Below, one piece after another: positions 27,305 through 35,576 of a stretch of 64,000 nt of DNA. How positions within the stretch are numbered: the first letter of the stretch is position 1; every line of letters begins with the position of its first letter. The notes under the pieces are model-generated. The model searched no databases and was not told the DNA's origin. It was given only the letters and a program-made list of their open reading frames with translations. Source of the stretch: Leadbettera azotonutricia ZAS-9 (lineage in GTDB: Bacteria; Spirochaetota; Spirochaetia; Treponematales; Breznakiellaceae); assembly GCF_000214355.1 (NCBI RefSeq), contig NC_015577.1, positions 2,283,388 to 2,347,387 of the forward strand. Direction: 5' to 3'. A program made the translations under genes and the position numbers.

Positions 27305-27571
27305 CTACCTCATATCAGGAATTGTACGGAAAAGATTCACCGTATATTCCCCCAGGGATGTAAACATCCAGCCGCCCAAAAGGAACAGCACCAAAAGTAT
27401 AACGAACACCTTTGGCACAAGAGTCAGGGTCTGCTCCTGTATGGAAGAGACAGCCTGAAAAACCGCCACCAAAAGCCCCACAATGAGAGCGGAGAGAAGG
27501 ATAGGGGCGGCCAAAATAACCGTTTCAAGTATGCCCCCCCTGAGGAGGCCGACAATTTCACCTATGCTCAT
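27305..27571 (-). CDS. fliQ: FliQ, flagellar export apparatus protein
   Basis: An 88-residue protein with two transmembrane helices (about 18-38 and 50-72) and the family start MSIGEIVGLLRGGILETV. FliQ subunits pack around FliP/FliR in the export gate. The length and its place between fliP and fliR are standard. Confidence 0.95.
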   Translation of the reverse strand: MSIGEIVGLLRGGILETVILAAPILLSALIVGLLVAVFQAVSSIQEQTLTLVPKVFVILLVLFLLGGWMFTSLGEYTVNLFRTIPDMR

Positions 27572-27584
27572 CCATCACCCCTGT

Positions 27585-28400
27585 TCACGCAAAAGAACGG
27601 ATTATCTGTTCCGTCAAAAGCCCCCACCCATCCACCAAAATAAAAAGGATGAGCTTGAACGGCATGGATATCATAACCGGGGGCAGCATGATCATACCCA
27701 TGGACATGAGGGCGCTTGCCACCACCATGTCTATTACAATAAAGGGAATAAAGAGAAGTATCCCTATCTTAAAAGCCACGGTCAGCTCATTCAGGATAAA
27801 TGCGGGAATAAGCACATAGGTAGGCACGTCCGCCAGCGTGTTGGGCCTTGCCAGCCCACGCATGTCCATAAAGAGGCGTATGTTTCGGGTATTGTTCCCA
27901 ATCTGTCTATACATGAAGATCCGCAAAGGCGCCTCGGCTTCCCGGTAAGCCCCTTCCACGGAAAGCTCCCCCGCCGCCAGGGGCCTGAAGGAATTTTCGT
28001 AGATGGTCTGGAAAGTGGGCCACATGATAAAAAGGGTCAGGAAAAAACTGATTCCAAGCAGCACCTGGTTGGGAGGAACCTGTTGGAGGGAAAGCGCCCT
28101 TTTAATAAAATCAAGGACAATGGAAATCCTCAGGAAACTGGTCATCAAAATAATGATGCTCGGGGCAAGGGAAAGCACCGTGAGGAGCAGAAGAAGCTGA
28201 AGGGAAAAAGCCACTTCCTGCCCCGAATCAGGGTTCCTGATGGTCAGGTCGATAAAAGGGACCCCCGTATTGGGCAGCGGATCAGGTATGCTCATAGTCC
28301 CCGGCGTGGACATATCGGGGAAAGGCAAGGTCTGCGCCCCCAGGGGCAGAAGGGAAGCAAAAAGAAGCAAAATTCCGGAAAAAGCCAAAACTTTTTTCAT
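27585..28400 (-). CDS. fliP: FliP, flagellar export apparatus protein
   Basis: A 271-residue protein with a signal peptide (MKKVLAFSGILLLFASLLPLG), normal for FliP, then four predicted spans and the conserved RISIVLDFIKRALSLQQVPPNQVL region (two segments around residues 120-145). I chose ATG 28400, one base after the fliO stop; a longer frame upstream is the fliO gene read in another phase. It forms the pentameric core of the export gate. Confidence 0.95.
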   Translation of the reverse strand: MKKVLAFSGILLLFASLLPLGAQTLPFPDMSTPGTMSIPDPLPNTGVPFIDLTIRNPDSGQEVAFSLQLLLLLTVLSLAPSIIILMTSFLRISIVLDFIKRALSLQQVPPNQVLLGISFFLTLFIMWPTFQTIYENSFRPLAAGELSVEGAYREAEAPLRIFMYRQIGNNTRNIRLFMDMRGLARPNTLADVPTYVLIPAFILNELTVAFKIGILLFIPFIVIDMVVASALMSMGMIMLPPVMISMPFKLILFILVDGWGLLTEQIIRSFA

Positions 28401-28401
28401 G

Positions 28402-29004
28402 CTAGAGCCCTCTAAGCCTGTCACGCTGCTTGCGCAGGGCTTCGGCATGGGCACTATGCTTGCCCTGGGCGCCGCGCCCCAGCTTTCCCAGGAGGGAACG
28501 GAAATCCAAAAACAGGTTGGGCTTGGCTTCGGCAGCCTTGCGGGCATCATCAAGGAGCATGGCTTCCAGGGCCTCGGGCTCATCAATCTCCGATATGAGC
28601 GAAACCCCCGCGTCCCCTCCCCCCACAAGCCAGGCTTTTGATCCCACCGAAACCACAGCGGCAAAAGCGCCGCCCCCCAAAGGCGCGCTGGCCAGCACCT
28701 TAAGATGGGGATCCTTTGCTTCAGAAGGCCGGGCAAGGCGCTTGACAAAAAACACCACCCCGTAAATCGCCAATGCGGCCAGGGCAAGCACCAGCACCAT
28801 GCGCACAACGACCCAGGCCGAAGCAGGGTTCTGATTCGTGCTGGAAGGGAGATCTTCGCCTAATATTATGGAGTCCTCCCCAAACGCCAACGCGGACTGT
28901 TCCAGCCCGGATTGCTGCTCCTGCGCCGATAATGAGGATGAAATAAAAATGAGGCCCGCGGCAGCCAAGAGCGCCGCAGTTAAAAAAACGTGTTTAACGT
29001 TCAG
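28402..29004 (-). CDS. fliO: FliO (FliZ-like) flagellar export assembly protein
   Basis: A protein of about 200 residues with an N-terminal hydrophobic signal segment (FLTAALLAAAGLIFISSSLSAQ), a second membrane span near 75-95 (VVRMVLVLALAALAIYGVVFF) and a basic cytoplasmic tail ending ALRKQRDRLRGL. FliO helps assemble the FliP complex. The start is uncertain. A TTG at 29025 is too close to the promoter to have a leader, while a CTG at 29004 has a near-perfect ribosome site GGGAGGGG five bases before it; there is no in-frame ATG or GTG. I prefer the CTG. It begins a second transcription unit (promoter at 29039-29067). Confidence 0.82.
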   Translation of the reverse strand: MNVKHVFLTAALLAAAGLIFISSSLSAQEQQSGLEQSALAFGEDSIILGEDLPSSTNQNPASAWVVVRMVLVLALAALAIYGVVFFVKRLARPSEAKDPHLKVLASAPLGGGAFAAVVSVGSKAWLVGGGDAGVSLISEIDEPEALEAMLLDDARKAAEAKPNLFLDFRSLLGKLGRGAQGKHSAHAEALRKQRDRLRGL

Positions 29005-29038
29005 TTTTTCCCCTCCCAAGTACAAACTGACCTAATTC

Positions 29039-29067
29039 ATTATATTACAATAAATAAAGATATGCAA
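29039..29067 (-). promoter_or_regulatory. Strong sigma70-type promoter upstream of fliO
   Basis: On the minus strand TTGCAT (29067-29062) is followed after exactly 17 bases by a perfect TATAAT (29044-29039). Transcription should start near 29032, about 28 bases before the CTG start of fliO, with the ribosome site GGGAGGGG at 29017-29010 in the leader. Confidence 0.75.
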
Positions 29068-29106
29068 TAGGCAAAAATAGTAAAATATGCATACTGCGGT
29101 TAGGGT

Positions 29107-29140
29107 AAAAAAAAAGAGGACACTGTTCCCAGTATCCTCT
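29107..29140 (-). terminator. Intrinsic terminator between fliY and fliO
   Basis: The minus-strand transcript folds as an 11-bp stem with one wobble pair (AGAGGATACTG against CAGTGTCCTCT, loop GGAA), followed by nine T. It is placed 50 bases after the fliY stop. Confidence 0.85.
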
Positions 29141-29190
29141 GTGCACGGCCTTGTCTGTATAACTAAAAAAGCAAAGCTTCCTATAAAGCC

Positions 29191-30309
29191 TTAACCCATT
29201 TCGCTCATGCGTTCCATGGGGGAGACTATTTCGGTTACCCGGACGCCGAAGTTTTCATCAATGACCACCACTTCGCCTTTGGCTATGAGTTTGTGGTTGA
29301 CCAGGATGTCTACAGGTTCGCCGGCGAGCTTGTCCAGTTCGATGATAGTGCCTTCGCCCATGCCCAGGATGTCTTTGATGAGCTTGCGGGTGCGGCCAAG
29401 TTCTACGGTCATCTCCATGTAAACATCCATGATGAGGCCGATGTTGCCTGATTCCTGGGACGAAGCCCGGGGCATGAGGTTGGGGAACTGGACTGACTGA
29501 ACATTGGCGGGAGCGCCCATATTGGGCATCATGCCGCCGCCCATGCCCATACCCATATTGGGCATCATGCCGGACATGTCCATGCCGTTCATGTTATTGC
29601 TCATAACCGGAGCTGCCTGGGGTGCGGCCGCAGGGGCGGCGCCGCCGTTCAAGGCGCGGGCGATTTCTGAGGCTACAGGCCCGCCCAGGATTTCCCAGAT
29701 TTGGCGAGGCTTGGCGTCGCCTAAGTCAAGGGTATAAGCCGCGCTGGCAAAAGTGCCTCCGGGAAGGGCCGCCACAGCCTTGGCTATATTGGCGCCTTCA
29801 GGGGTAACGGCCTGTATGGATTTATTGCCTGTTTTGTTGGTCAGGGCTGTTATTTCAGTGCCTGTGAATTGGGAGACCAGCTCGTTGATGATGGACATGG
29901 CCATATCGTCGAGTTCAATGTTTTCTTCTTTATTGGCAAGGCCGGCTATGGCTTTTGCGGTATCCTCGGGGATGATGAAAAGATGCTCGCCGGGGAATCC
30001 TGAGTTGAAATCGGCTTTGACCACGGTGACCGTGTCGGGGAGCTGTCCGAGGAGGGTTTCACGGTTGGTGAAATTCACCTGGATGCCTTTGAACGACGCG
30101 GAAGATGCGGTGATCATGGCTATATTGGAAGATTCGGAGTCCAGATTCGAGGAAAGGAAGGATTGCAGGGCTTTGCGCTCGTCTTCCGAGCCGCCGCCGG
30201 GGGCTGTTGCAGTTGCCGTGGAAGCCGGTGAAGGGCTTCCCATGCCTGACGAATCCACCCCTGCCAACAGTGCGTCTATTTCATCCTGCGAAAGTGCGCC
30301 ATCGCTCAT
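29191..30309 (-). CDS. fliY: FliY/FliN flagellar motor switch protein
   Basis: A 372-residue FliY-type protein. It starts with the CheY-binding-like SQDEIDALLAG, has a central CheC/FliM-like domain (about 45-205), a Met/Gly/Pro-rich linker (about 225-275, NMNGMDMSGMMPNMGMGMG), and a C-terminal FliN domain (about 290-372; VDILVNHKLIAKGEVVVIDENFGVRVTEI). It helps form the C-ring that reverses motor rotation. It overlaps fliM by four bases. A terminator follows, ending this transcription unit. Confidence 0.95.
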   Translation of the reverse strand: MSDGALSQDEIDALLAGVDSSGMGSPSPASTATATAPGGGSEDERKALQSFLSSNLDSESSNIAMITASSASFKGIQVNFTNRETLLGQLPDTVTVVKADFNSGFPGEHLFIIPEDTAKAIAGLANKEENIELDDMAMSIINELVSQFTGTEITALTNKTGNKSIQAVTPEGANIAKAVAALPGGTFASAAYTLDLGDAKPRQIWEILGGPVASEIARALNGGAAPAAAPQAAPVMSNNMNGMDMSGMMPNMGMGMGGGMMPNMGAPANVQSVQFPNLMPRASSQESGNIGLIMDVYMEMTVELGRTRKLIKDILGMGEGTIIELDKLAGEPVDILVNHKLIAKGEVVVIDENFGVRVTEIVSPMERMSEMG

Positions 30310-31337
30310 AATGATTCCTCCCCTTCTGTCGTCAGCTCTTCAAATTCATCCTGATCAAGCTCGGCGATCTTTTTGATAACCTGGACCGCCATCTTTTTGC
30401 CAATGACCCCGGGGCGGCACAGGAACTTCTTTTTGCTGCCGATGTTCAGGGAATAGGGGTCGCCAATCCGGGTATTGTAAAGCCGCACCACATCCCCCAC
30501 ATTGAGGGAAAGCACATCCCGGACAGGGACATTTATTTTTCCTATTTCGGCTACTACATTAACATCGACTGTTGCGAGCTTGTCCTTTAGCACATTCAGG
30601 TTCTCGGTGGTGGCGCCCCTGCGCACAGAGGAGTACCAGAACTGGGCGGAGAGCTTTCCGATGATAGGCTCTATAGTGAGGTAGGGGATGCAGAAGTTCA
30701 TCATCCCTTCCACATCGCCGACTTTTGTTTCGAGGGTTACAAGGACCACCATTTCCGTGGGGGGTACAATCTGGGCGAACTGGGGATTGGTGTCGATCTG
30801 GCCCAAACGGGGGCGGAGGTCGATGACCGTGGTCCAGGCTTCCCGCATATTTCCCAAAATGCGGACTATGATGCCCTCCATGACAGAGGTCTCGATATCG
30901 GTCAATTCATGCTGGGATTTGGTGCCTTCGCCGGTGCCTCCGAAAAGGCGGTCTATAATGGAGAAGGTTACGGCAGGGTCGATTTCCAGGATGGCGTTGC
31001 CTTTAAGGGGGTCCATGTTGATGATTGCCAGGGTTGTGGGGGTCGGGATTGAACGGATGAATTCTTCGTAGGTGAGCTGATCGACAGAGGCCACGTGAAC
31101 GTGGACCATGGAACGGAGCTGGGCGGAAAGGCTCGTGGTGGTTAAACGGGCAAAGGTCTCGTGCATGATCGAGACCGTGCGAATCTGCTCTTTTGAGAAT
31201 TTGTCGGGGCGTTTGAAGTCATAGATCTTGATCTTCCGGGTATCGGCGGCAGGCTTGAACCCCTCGGGCTCAGGCTCGCCTGCGTTTATCGCGGTTAATA
31301 GCTGATCTATCTCATCCTGGGACAGTACTTCTGTCAC
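30306..31337 (-). CDS. fliM: FliM flagellar motor switch protein
   Basis: A 343-residue switch protein. The N-terminal LSQDEIDQLL (about 5-14) binds phospho-CheY; the middle CheC-like domain spans about 45-235 (including GGTGEGTKSQHELTDIE, the FliG-contacting region), and the C-terminal FliN-like domain about 255-335. It receives chemotaxis signals in the C-ring. The next gene fliY overlaps its stop. Confidence 0.96.
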   Translation of the reverse strand: MTEVLSQDEIDQLLTAINAGEPEPEGFKPAADTRKIKIYDFKRPDKFSKEQIRTVSIMHETFARLTTTSLSAQLRSMVHVHVASVDQLTYEEFIRSIPTPTTLAIINMDPLKGNAILEIDPAVTFSIIDRLFGGTGEGTKSQHELTDIETSVMEGIIVRILGNMREAWTTVIDLRPRLGQIDTNPQFAQIVPPTEMVVLVTLETKVGDVEGMMNFCIPYLTIEPIIGKLSAQFWYSSVRRGATTENLNVLKDKLATVDVNVVAEIGKINVPVRDVLSLNVGDVVRLYNTRIGDPYSLNIGSKKKFLCRPGVIGKKMAVQVIKKIAELDQDEFEELTTEGEESL

Positions 31338-31349
31338 ATCGCCCTCCCA

Positions 31350-31904
31350 TCACATCTCCATCACATCAAGCTGATTAAATAGGATAATACGAGCCTTCGC
31401 AGTATTCAAGACCCTTGTATTGAGGAGCTCGATAATTTCCTGTTTGAGCCGGGCTTCGTTTTCGGGCTGGAGTTCCGCTGCCATCTTGGAGCGGAAGAAG
31501 CTCCGGACAAAATCCCTAAGCTCGTAGAGCCTGCCGGTAAACTCAGTAGCGGCGGCGTTGTCGTTGAGATCGTAGCCTATGACCATGTCAACCACCACTG
31601 AATAAGGGGCAGGATCTTTGGTGCCGGTCCTTATGCTGCCGATAGCGGTAAAGGTGGCGTACTGGGGCCTTGAGCCCAGGAATGGGGAATTCTCGGGGAC
31701 TATGGTCTGGGAGGCTCCGCCCTTGTTGAGTATGTTGTAGGTTATTACCGACACAGTTATAATGAAAATCAAAGCGCCCAAGCCTATAGCGACGAATTTG
31801 AGCAAATTAGGCAGCAAGGCTGCCAGGCCGGAAGGTTTTTTAGTCGCAGTATCTATCGCTCCGGCATCACCATCATCAAGATTAAGCTCGTCAGTATCAG
31901 ACAT
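31350..31904 (-). CDS. fliL: FliL, stator-associated flagellar protein
   Basis: A 184-residue protein with one transmembrane helix near residues 37-60 (FVAIGLGALIFIITVSVITY) and a periplasmic domain ending LLNTRVLNTAKARIILFNQLDVMEM. FliL forms rings around stator units and supports motor torque. It is set between motB and fliM as in other spirochaetes. Its short, acidic cytoplasmic N-terminus is normal. Confidence 0.92.
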   Translation of the reverse strand: MSDTDELNLDDGDAGAIDTATKKPSGLAALLPNLLKFVAIGLGALIFIITVSVITYNILNKGGASQTIVPENSPFLGSRPQYATFTAIGSIRTGTKDPAPYSVVVDMVIGYDLNDNAAATEFTGRLYELRDFVRSFFRSKMAAELQPENEARLKQEIIELLNTRVLNTAKARIILFNQLDVMEM

Positions 31905-31950
31905 GCTGAATTTCCTCCCTTACCTGAATAGTATATCCAAATTTCATATT

Positions 31951-32682
31951 TTACAAATGCCCTTCATCCAATATTATAATATCGACCCGGCGGTTATACG
32001 CCCGGCCTTCGGGGGTATTGTTGGAGCTTACGGGCATGGTGTCCGCAAAGCCTGCAACCTGGAAGCGGTTTTCCTGAACCCCGATGGCTGTGAGGTATCG
32101 GAGCACCGCAATGGCCCGGGCAGAAGAAAGCTGCCAGTTGTCTTCCCATGGGCCCAAAGGGTCTATTGCTTCGGAATCCGTATGGCCCTCAACCCTGAAC
32201 TTATGGCCCCTCACCTCATCGGAATTGAGGAGGGAGGCGAGGCGCACCAGTATGTCCCTGGTTTCCTCGATATTTATCCTGGCGCTGGCAGGGTTGAAAA
32301 AGGCATCGGAAGCCAGGCTTATCACAAGGCCCCGTTCATCGTGAGTTACCTTTACCTTGTTGGATTTTACCTCCGGGTTGAAGAGGCTCACCGCCTTGCG
32401 CAGGGCATTGCCTAAAACCCGGCCCTTATCCATGGACGGGAGGGACATAATGGTATTGCCCAGGTCGGCGCTCTTTCCTGATGAAAGGGTATTGCCCCCC
32501 GAGGAGGAACCCAAGCCTATATTGTTGAAGGCCGAAATCATGGCTGCCAATTGGGCAGGATCAGTATCGTCGGGATTGAAAAGGGCGACGAAGAAGCAGA
32601 GCATGAGGGTAACCATGTCCGAGTAGGTTACGATCCACTCGCCCCCTACTCCGCCGGCATCAGCCTTCTTTTTCTTCGCCAT
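31951..32682 (-). CDS. motB: MotB flagellar stator protein
   Basis: A 243-residue stator subunit. A single span (about 17-38) carries the ion-channel aspartate D22 in VTYSDMVTLML, followed by a plug/linker and a C-terminal OmpA-like peptidoglycan-binding domain (FRVEGHTDSEA at about 165-175, then SSARAIAVLRYL). I chose ATG 32682 (MAKKKKADAGG), preceded by GAAGGATCG; a longer frame runs into motA without family likeness. Confidence 0.95.
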   Translation of the reverse strand: MAKKKKADAGGVGGEWIVTYSDMVTLMLCFFVALFNPDDTDPAQLAAMISAFNNIGLGSSSGGNTLSSGKSADLGNTIMSLPSMDKGRVLGNALRKAVSLFNPEVKSNKVKVTHDERGLVISLASDAFFNPASARINIEETRDILVRLASLLNSDEVRGHKFRVEGHTDSEAIDPLGPWEDNWQLSSARAIAVLRYLTAIGVQENRFQVAGFADTMPVSSNNTPEGRAYNRRVDIIILDEGHL

Positions 32683-32698
32683 CTTTATCGATCCTTCA

Positions 32699-33481
32699 TT
32701 AGTCTTTAAGGAACTCAGCCTCGGCGGACTTGCGGTCCGTGGGGTTGAGGTAAGAGAGGAGCTTGGTTGCAAGGATACGGGGGTTGTCCCCGGCCTGGAT
32801 GGAGAGTATTCCCTCTATTATCATTTCCTTTACCTTGGCTTCGTTGGCGTCATGGGTTTTGAGCTTGCCTGACCAGGGAATCATGAGGAGGTTGGCCATC
32901 ATGGACCCGTAAAGGGTGGTGATAAGGGCGACGGCCATGTTGGGTCCCAGGGCGCTCTTGTCCTCCAGGTTTTTCAACATGGCTATAAGGCCGATAACCG
33001 TACCCAGCATTCCAAGGCCAGGCGCCAGGGTGCCCCACATATTGACAACGCCGATTTTGCCGGCGTGGCGATCCTGAATCTGGTTCAATTCTGTTTCGAG
33101 CAGACCCCGTATGATTTCCGCATCCGTGCCGTCTACCACAAGGCGGAGGCCCTTCTTCATGAACTCGTCGTCCAGGTCCTCAAGCTCTTCTTCTAAGGCC
33201 AGAAGGCCTTCGCGGCGGGCTTTTTCGGACATGGCCATAAGCTTGGAAATTATGCCGTTTTCGTTGTAATTGGGGATTTTAAAAGTTAAGCCTATGGTCT
33301 GGAATATCCCTATAGAGGTAGAAATATTACTGAATGTGAAAAGGCCCAGATATGATCCGACTACGACGATTAAGACTGAAGGTATATCCACATAAGTCAG
33401 AATGGTACCACCGGAGGTAAAAATCCCCATGACCACCATCGCAAAACATCCGCCGACCCCGATTATGGTTGATATATCCAT
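32699..33481 (-). CDS. motA: MotA flagellar stator protein
   Basis: A 260-residue protein with four predicted spans and a cytoplasmic loop (about 55-145) that carries charged residues contacting FliG. The conserved block NMWGTLAPGLGMLGTVIGLIAML starts the third span and contains the proline important for torque. With MotB it forms the proton- or sodium-driven stator. The C-terminal half ends with the acidic SAEAEFLKD. Confidence 0.96.
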   Translation of the reverse strand: MDISTIIGVGGCFAMVVMGIFTSGGTILTYVDIPSVLIVVVGSYLGLFTFSNISTSIGIFQTIGLTFKIPNYNENGIISKLMAMSEKARREGLLALEEELEDLDDEFMKKGLRLVVDGTDAEIIRGLLETELNQIQDRHAGKIGVVNMWGTLAPGLGMLGTVIGLIAMLKNLEDKSALGPNMAVALITTLYGSMMANLLMIPWSGKLKTHDANEAKVKEMIIEGILSIQAGDNPRILATKLLSYLNPTDRKSAEAEFLKD

Positions 33482-33486
33482 GCTAT

Positions 33487-33684
33487 CTACTCCTCATTCT
33501 TAAAAAAGCCGATGCGCTTGCGGTATTCAACAATGCGTTCGATAACCTCTTCAACTTTTTCCAGCACCACCACATGTTTCCCCGACAGCATCAACAAGGT
33601 GGTATCGGGGTGAATCTCTATGGATTCAATCTGATGGGGATTGATGTAATACTCTTTGCCGTTAAGCCGGGTTACCTTTATCAC
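33487..33684 (-). CDS. flbD: FlbD small flagellar protein
   Basis: A 65-residue protein, MIKVTRLNGKEYYINPHQIE at its start, with the conserved IESIEIHPDTTLLMLSGKHV core. FlbD is a short cytoplasmic protein always found between flgE and motA in spirochaetes and Bacillota; its role is not well defined. Spacing to motA is five bases. Confidence 0.93.
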   Translation of the reverse strand: MIKVTRLNGKEYYINPHQIESIEIHPDTTLLMLSGKHVVVLEKVEEVIERIVEYRKRIGFFKNEE

Positions 33685-33695
33685 TTAATTACCTG

Positions 33696-35096
33696 TTACC
33701 TTTTAAGGGTCAAGAGTTCCTGCAGCAGCTGATCCGCAGTCTGTATGGTTCTTGAGTTCACCTGGAAACCGCGCTGGGTGATGATCATGTCGGTAAGCTG
33801 GTCGGCCATGTCCACGTTGGACATTTCCAGCGCCCCTGCCTGGATCTTGCCCTTGCCTGCAATGCCCGAGGGCCCAATGTTCGCGGCCCCGGAGTTGTTG
33901 CTGACCCGGAAAGTGTTGTCTCCGGCTTTTTCAAGGCCCCCCTGGTTGGGGAAGCTGGCAATGGCTACCTGACCCAAAGTACGGGTGGTGCCGTTGGAAA
34001 AAACGCCGGTGATAATGCCGGAGCCGTCGATTTTGAAGTTGTCCATATAGCCCATGGTGTGGCCATCCTGGGTCACTGCCTTGGAGGAACTGGCCTCCGC
34101 AAACTGGGTGATGGAATTCACGGTGCTGCCCACATTGCCCAGGTGAAGCTGGAAGGTCTGGCGTACCATGGCGCCGTCGTCGCCGGGTGTGGCGCTCTGC
34201 ACGTCGTAGCCGATGTTCATGATCACGTCGCCCGCGCCGCCGGATTCATTGCCCGCGCCGTCGGCAGCGGAGAGAAGGGTTCCGTCGTTGGAGAAATTCA
34301 CGGTGAACACCGAAGCTCCGCCGGGAGCGGGAGGTGCCTCGCCCAGGCCGATGGAGGCATTGGTGGGGGCGTCGCTTTCGGGGTCTACGGCAACCGAGGC
34401 GTTCCAGGAATTGTTAACCCCCGGAACCCTGGTGAGGGCGACCCTCATGGTATGGACATCGCCGAAGGTATCGTAAATTTTTATCGAGGTGTTCCAGGTT
34501 CCTTCACGGGTCTGGAGTTCGTTGGCCGTTTCGGGGATTTCGGGAGTGCGCTTGTCGAGGTTACAGGCGAAGTTGACCACCGAGGTTGCCCTGGCGGGAT
34601 CTTTCGAGCCTACGGGGATGGTAAGATCTTCAACATCCCGTGAAACATCAAGAAGCTGAGTTCCGTTTACTTCCTGTGCCATCCAGCCCTTAACCTTCAT
34701 GCCGTTGGCGGGATTTACGAGAGTGCCGTCCTGATCAATGTTGAATGCTCCTGCTCTGGTGTAGAGGTAGGTCCCCCGGTCATCCAGCACAAAGAAGCCC
34801 ATGCCCTGTATGGCAAGATCCGTGCCTACGCCGGTGGTCTGGAAAGCGCCCTGAATGTGCACCGTGTCGATGGAGGCCACGGACATACCGAGACCTACTT
34901 CTTTGGGGTTCACGCCGCCCAATACATCCGTGGGCCTGGCTGCGCCCTGGAGCTGCTGATAAAATATATCCTGAAAATTCACCCGGTTCCGTTTAAAGCC
35001 CGTGGTGTTGATGTTGGCAAGGTTATTGCCGATTACATCCATTCTGGTCTGGTGATTTTGAAGTCCGGCTACGCCGGAAAACAATGATCGCATCAT
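33696..35096 (-). CDS. flgE: FlgE flagellar hook protein
   Basis: A 466-residue hook subunit. The N-terminal rod-like segment [20 protein letters not shown] and the C-terminal [21 protein letters not shown] form the coiled coils of the hook axis. Lys165 (GSKDPAR) and Cys178 (NFACNLDK) are at the same numbers and 13-residue spacing as the pair that forms the lysinoalanine cross-link in T. denticola FlgE, given the ATG at 35096. The protein is exported by the FlhA/FlhB system. It lies between flgD and flbD. Confidence 0.96.
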   Translation of the reverse strand: MMRSLFSGVAGLQNHQTRMDVIGNNLANINTTGFKRNRVNFQDIFYQQLQGAARPTDVLGGVNPKEVGLGMSVASIDTVHIQGAFQTTGVGTDLAIQGMGFFVLDDRGTYLYTRAGAFNIDQDGTLVNPANGMKVKGWMAQEVNGTQLLDVSRDVEDLTIPVGSKDPARATSVVNFACNLDKRTPEIPETANELQTREGTWNTSIKIYDTFGDVHTMRVALTRVPGVNNSWNASVAVDPESDAPTNASIGLGEAPPAPGGASVFTVNFSNDGTLLSAADGAGNESGGAGDVIMNIGYDVQSATPGDDGAMVRQTFQLHLGNVGSTVNSITQFAEASSSKAVTQDGHTMGYMDNFKIDGSGIITGVFSNGTTRTLGQVAIASFPNQGGLEKAGDNTFRVSNNSGAANIGPSGIAGKGKIQAGALEMSNVDMADQLTDMIITQRGFQVNSRTIQTADQLLQELLTLKR

Positions 35097-35121
35097 AAGC
35101 TATTCTCTCCTTAAAAGGTAT

Positions 35122-35559
35122 CTATTCAAAAATCCTGATTACCTGATCCCAGGCATAACTCTGACCATTTACCATGATCTGGGGGACAGCATCCCGGGTT
35201 ACGGCTTTTACCGTTCCCTCAATCACATTGTCCCCTTCCATGAGTTCCACCGATTTACCCAATGCTGCGGAAGCTTCGGTTACCTGAAACATGCGGGCCA
35301 TTTTGGAAAAGTCAGCGGCCATGTTGTTCATCTGCTCCAGGCTGGAAAACTGTGCCATCTGGGCTATGAATTCTTTGTCTTCCAGGGGCGCCGTCGGGTC
35401 CTGGTTGGCAAGCTGGGTCAGGAGAAGTTTGAGGAAATCGTCTTTGCCCAGACTCTGCTGGGGGCTCCTGCCGTTGTTTACCCTGGCGTTATGCTCGGCG
35501 GCAATACGGTGCAGTTCCTGGATTTCTTCCGAGCTCATTACCGACTTAATTTGATCCAT
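35122..35559 (-). CDS. flgD: FlgD hook-capping (hook assembly) protein
   Basis: A 145-residue protein with the family core LLLTQLANQDPTAPLEDKEF (about 46-65) and QFSSLEQMNNM, followed by a short C-terminal domain. FlgD caps the growing hook and is removed afterwards. The protein is shorter than enteric FlgD, as in other spirochaetes where the C-terminal Ig/Tudor part is reduced. Confidence 0.92.
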   Translation of the reverse strand: MDQIKSVMSSEEIQELHRIAAEHNARVNNGRSPQQSLGKDDFLKLLLTQLANQDPTAPLEDKEFIAQMAQFSSLEQMNNMAADFSKMARMFQVTEASAALGKSVELMEGDNVIEGTVKAVTRDAVPQIMVNGQSYAWDQVIRIFE

Positions 35560-35576
35560 GTGTTTCTCCGTTTTCC

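Noticed and set aside
27483..28415. Plus-strand open frame (310 codons) opposite fliP and fliQ
   Set aside because: Antisense shadow; rich in His, Lys and Gly with no domain; fliP and fliQ are certain.
28401..28808. N-terminal extension of fliP
   Set aside because: The extra residues are fliO read in another frame (Trp/Pro/Cys-rich); the signal peptide at 28400 marks the real start.
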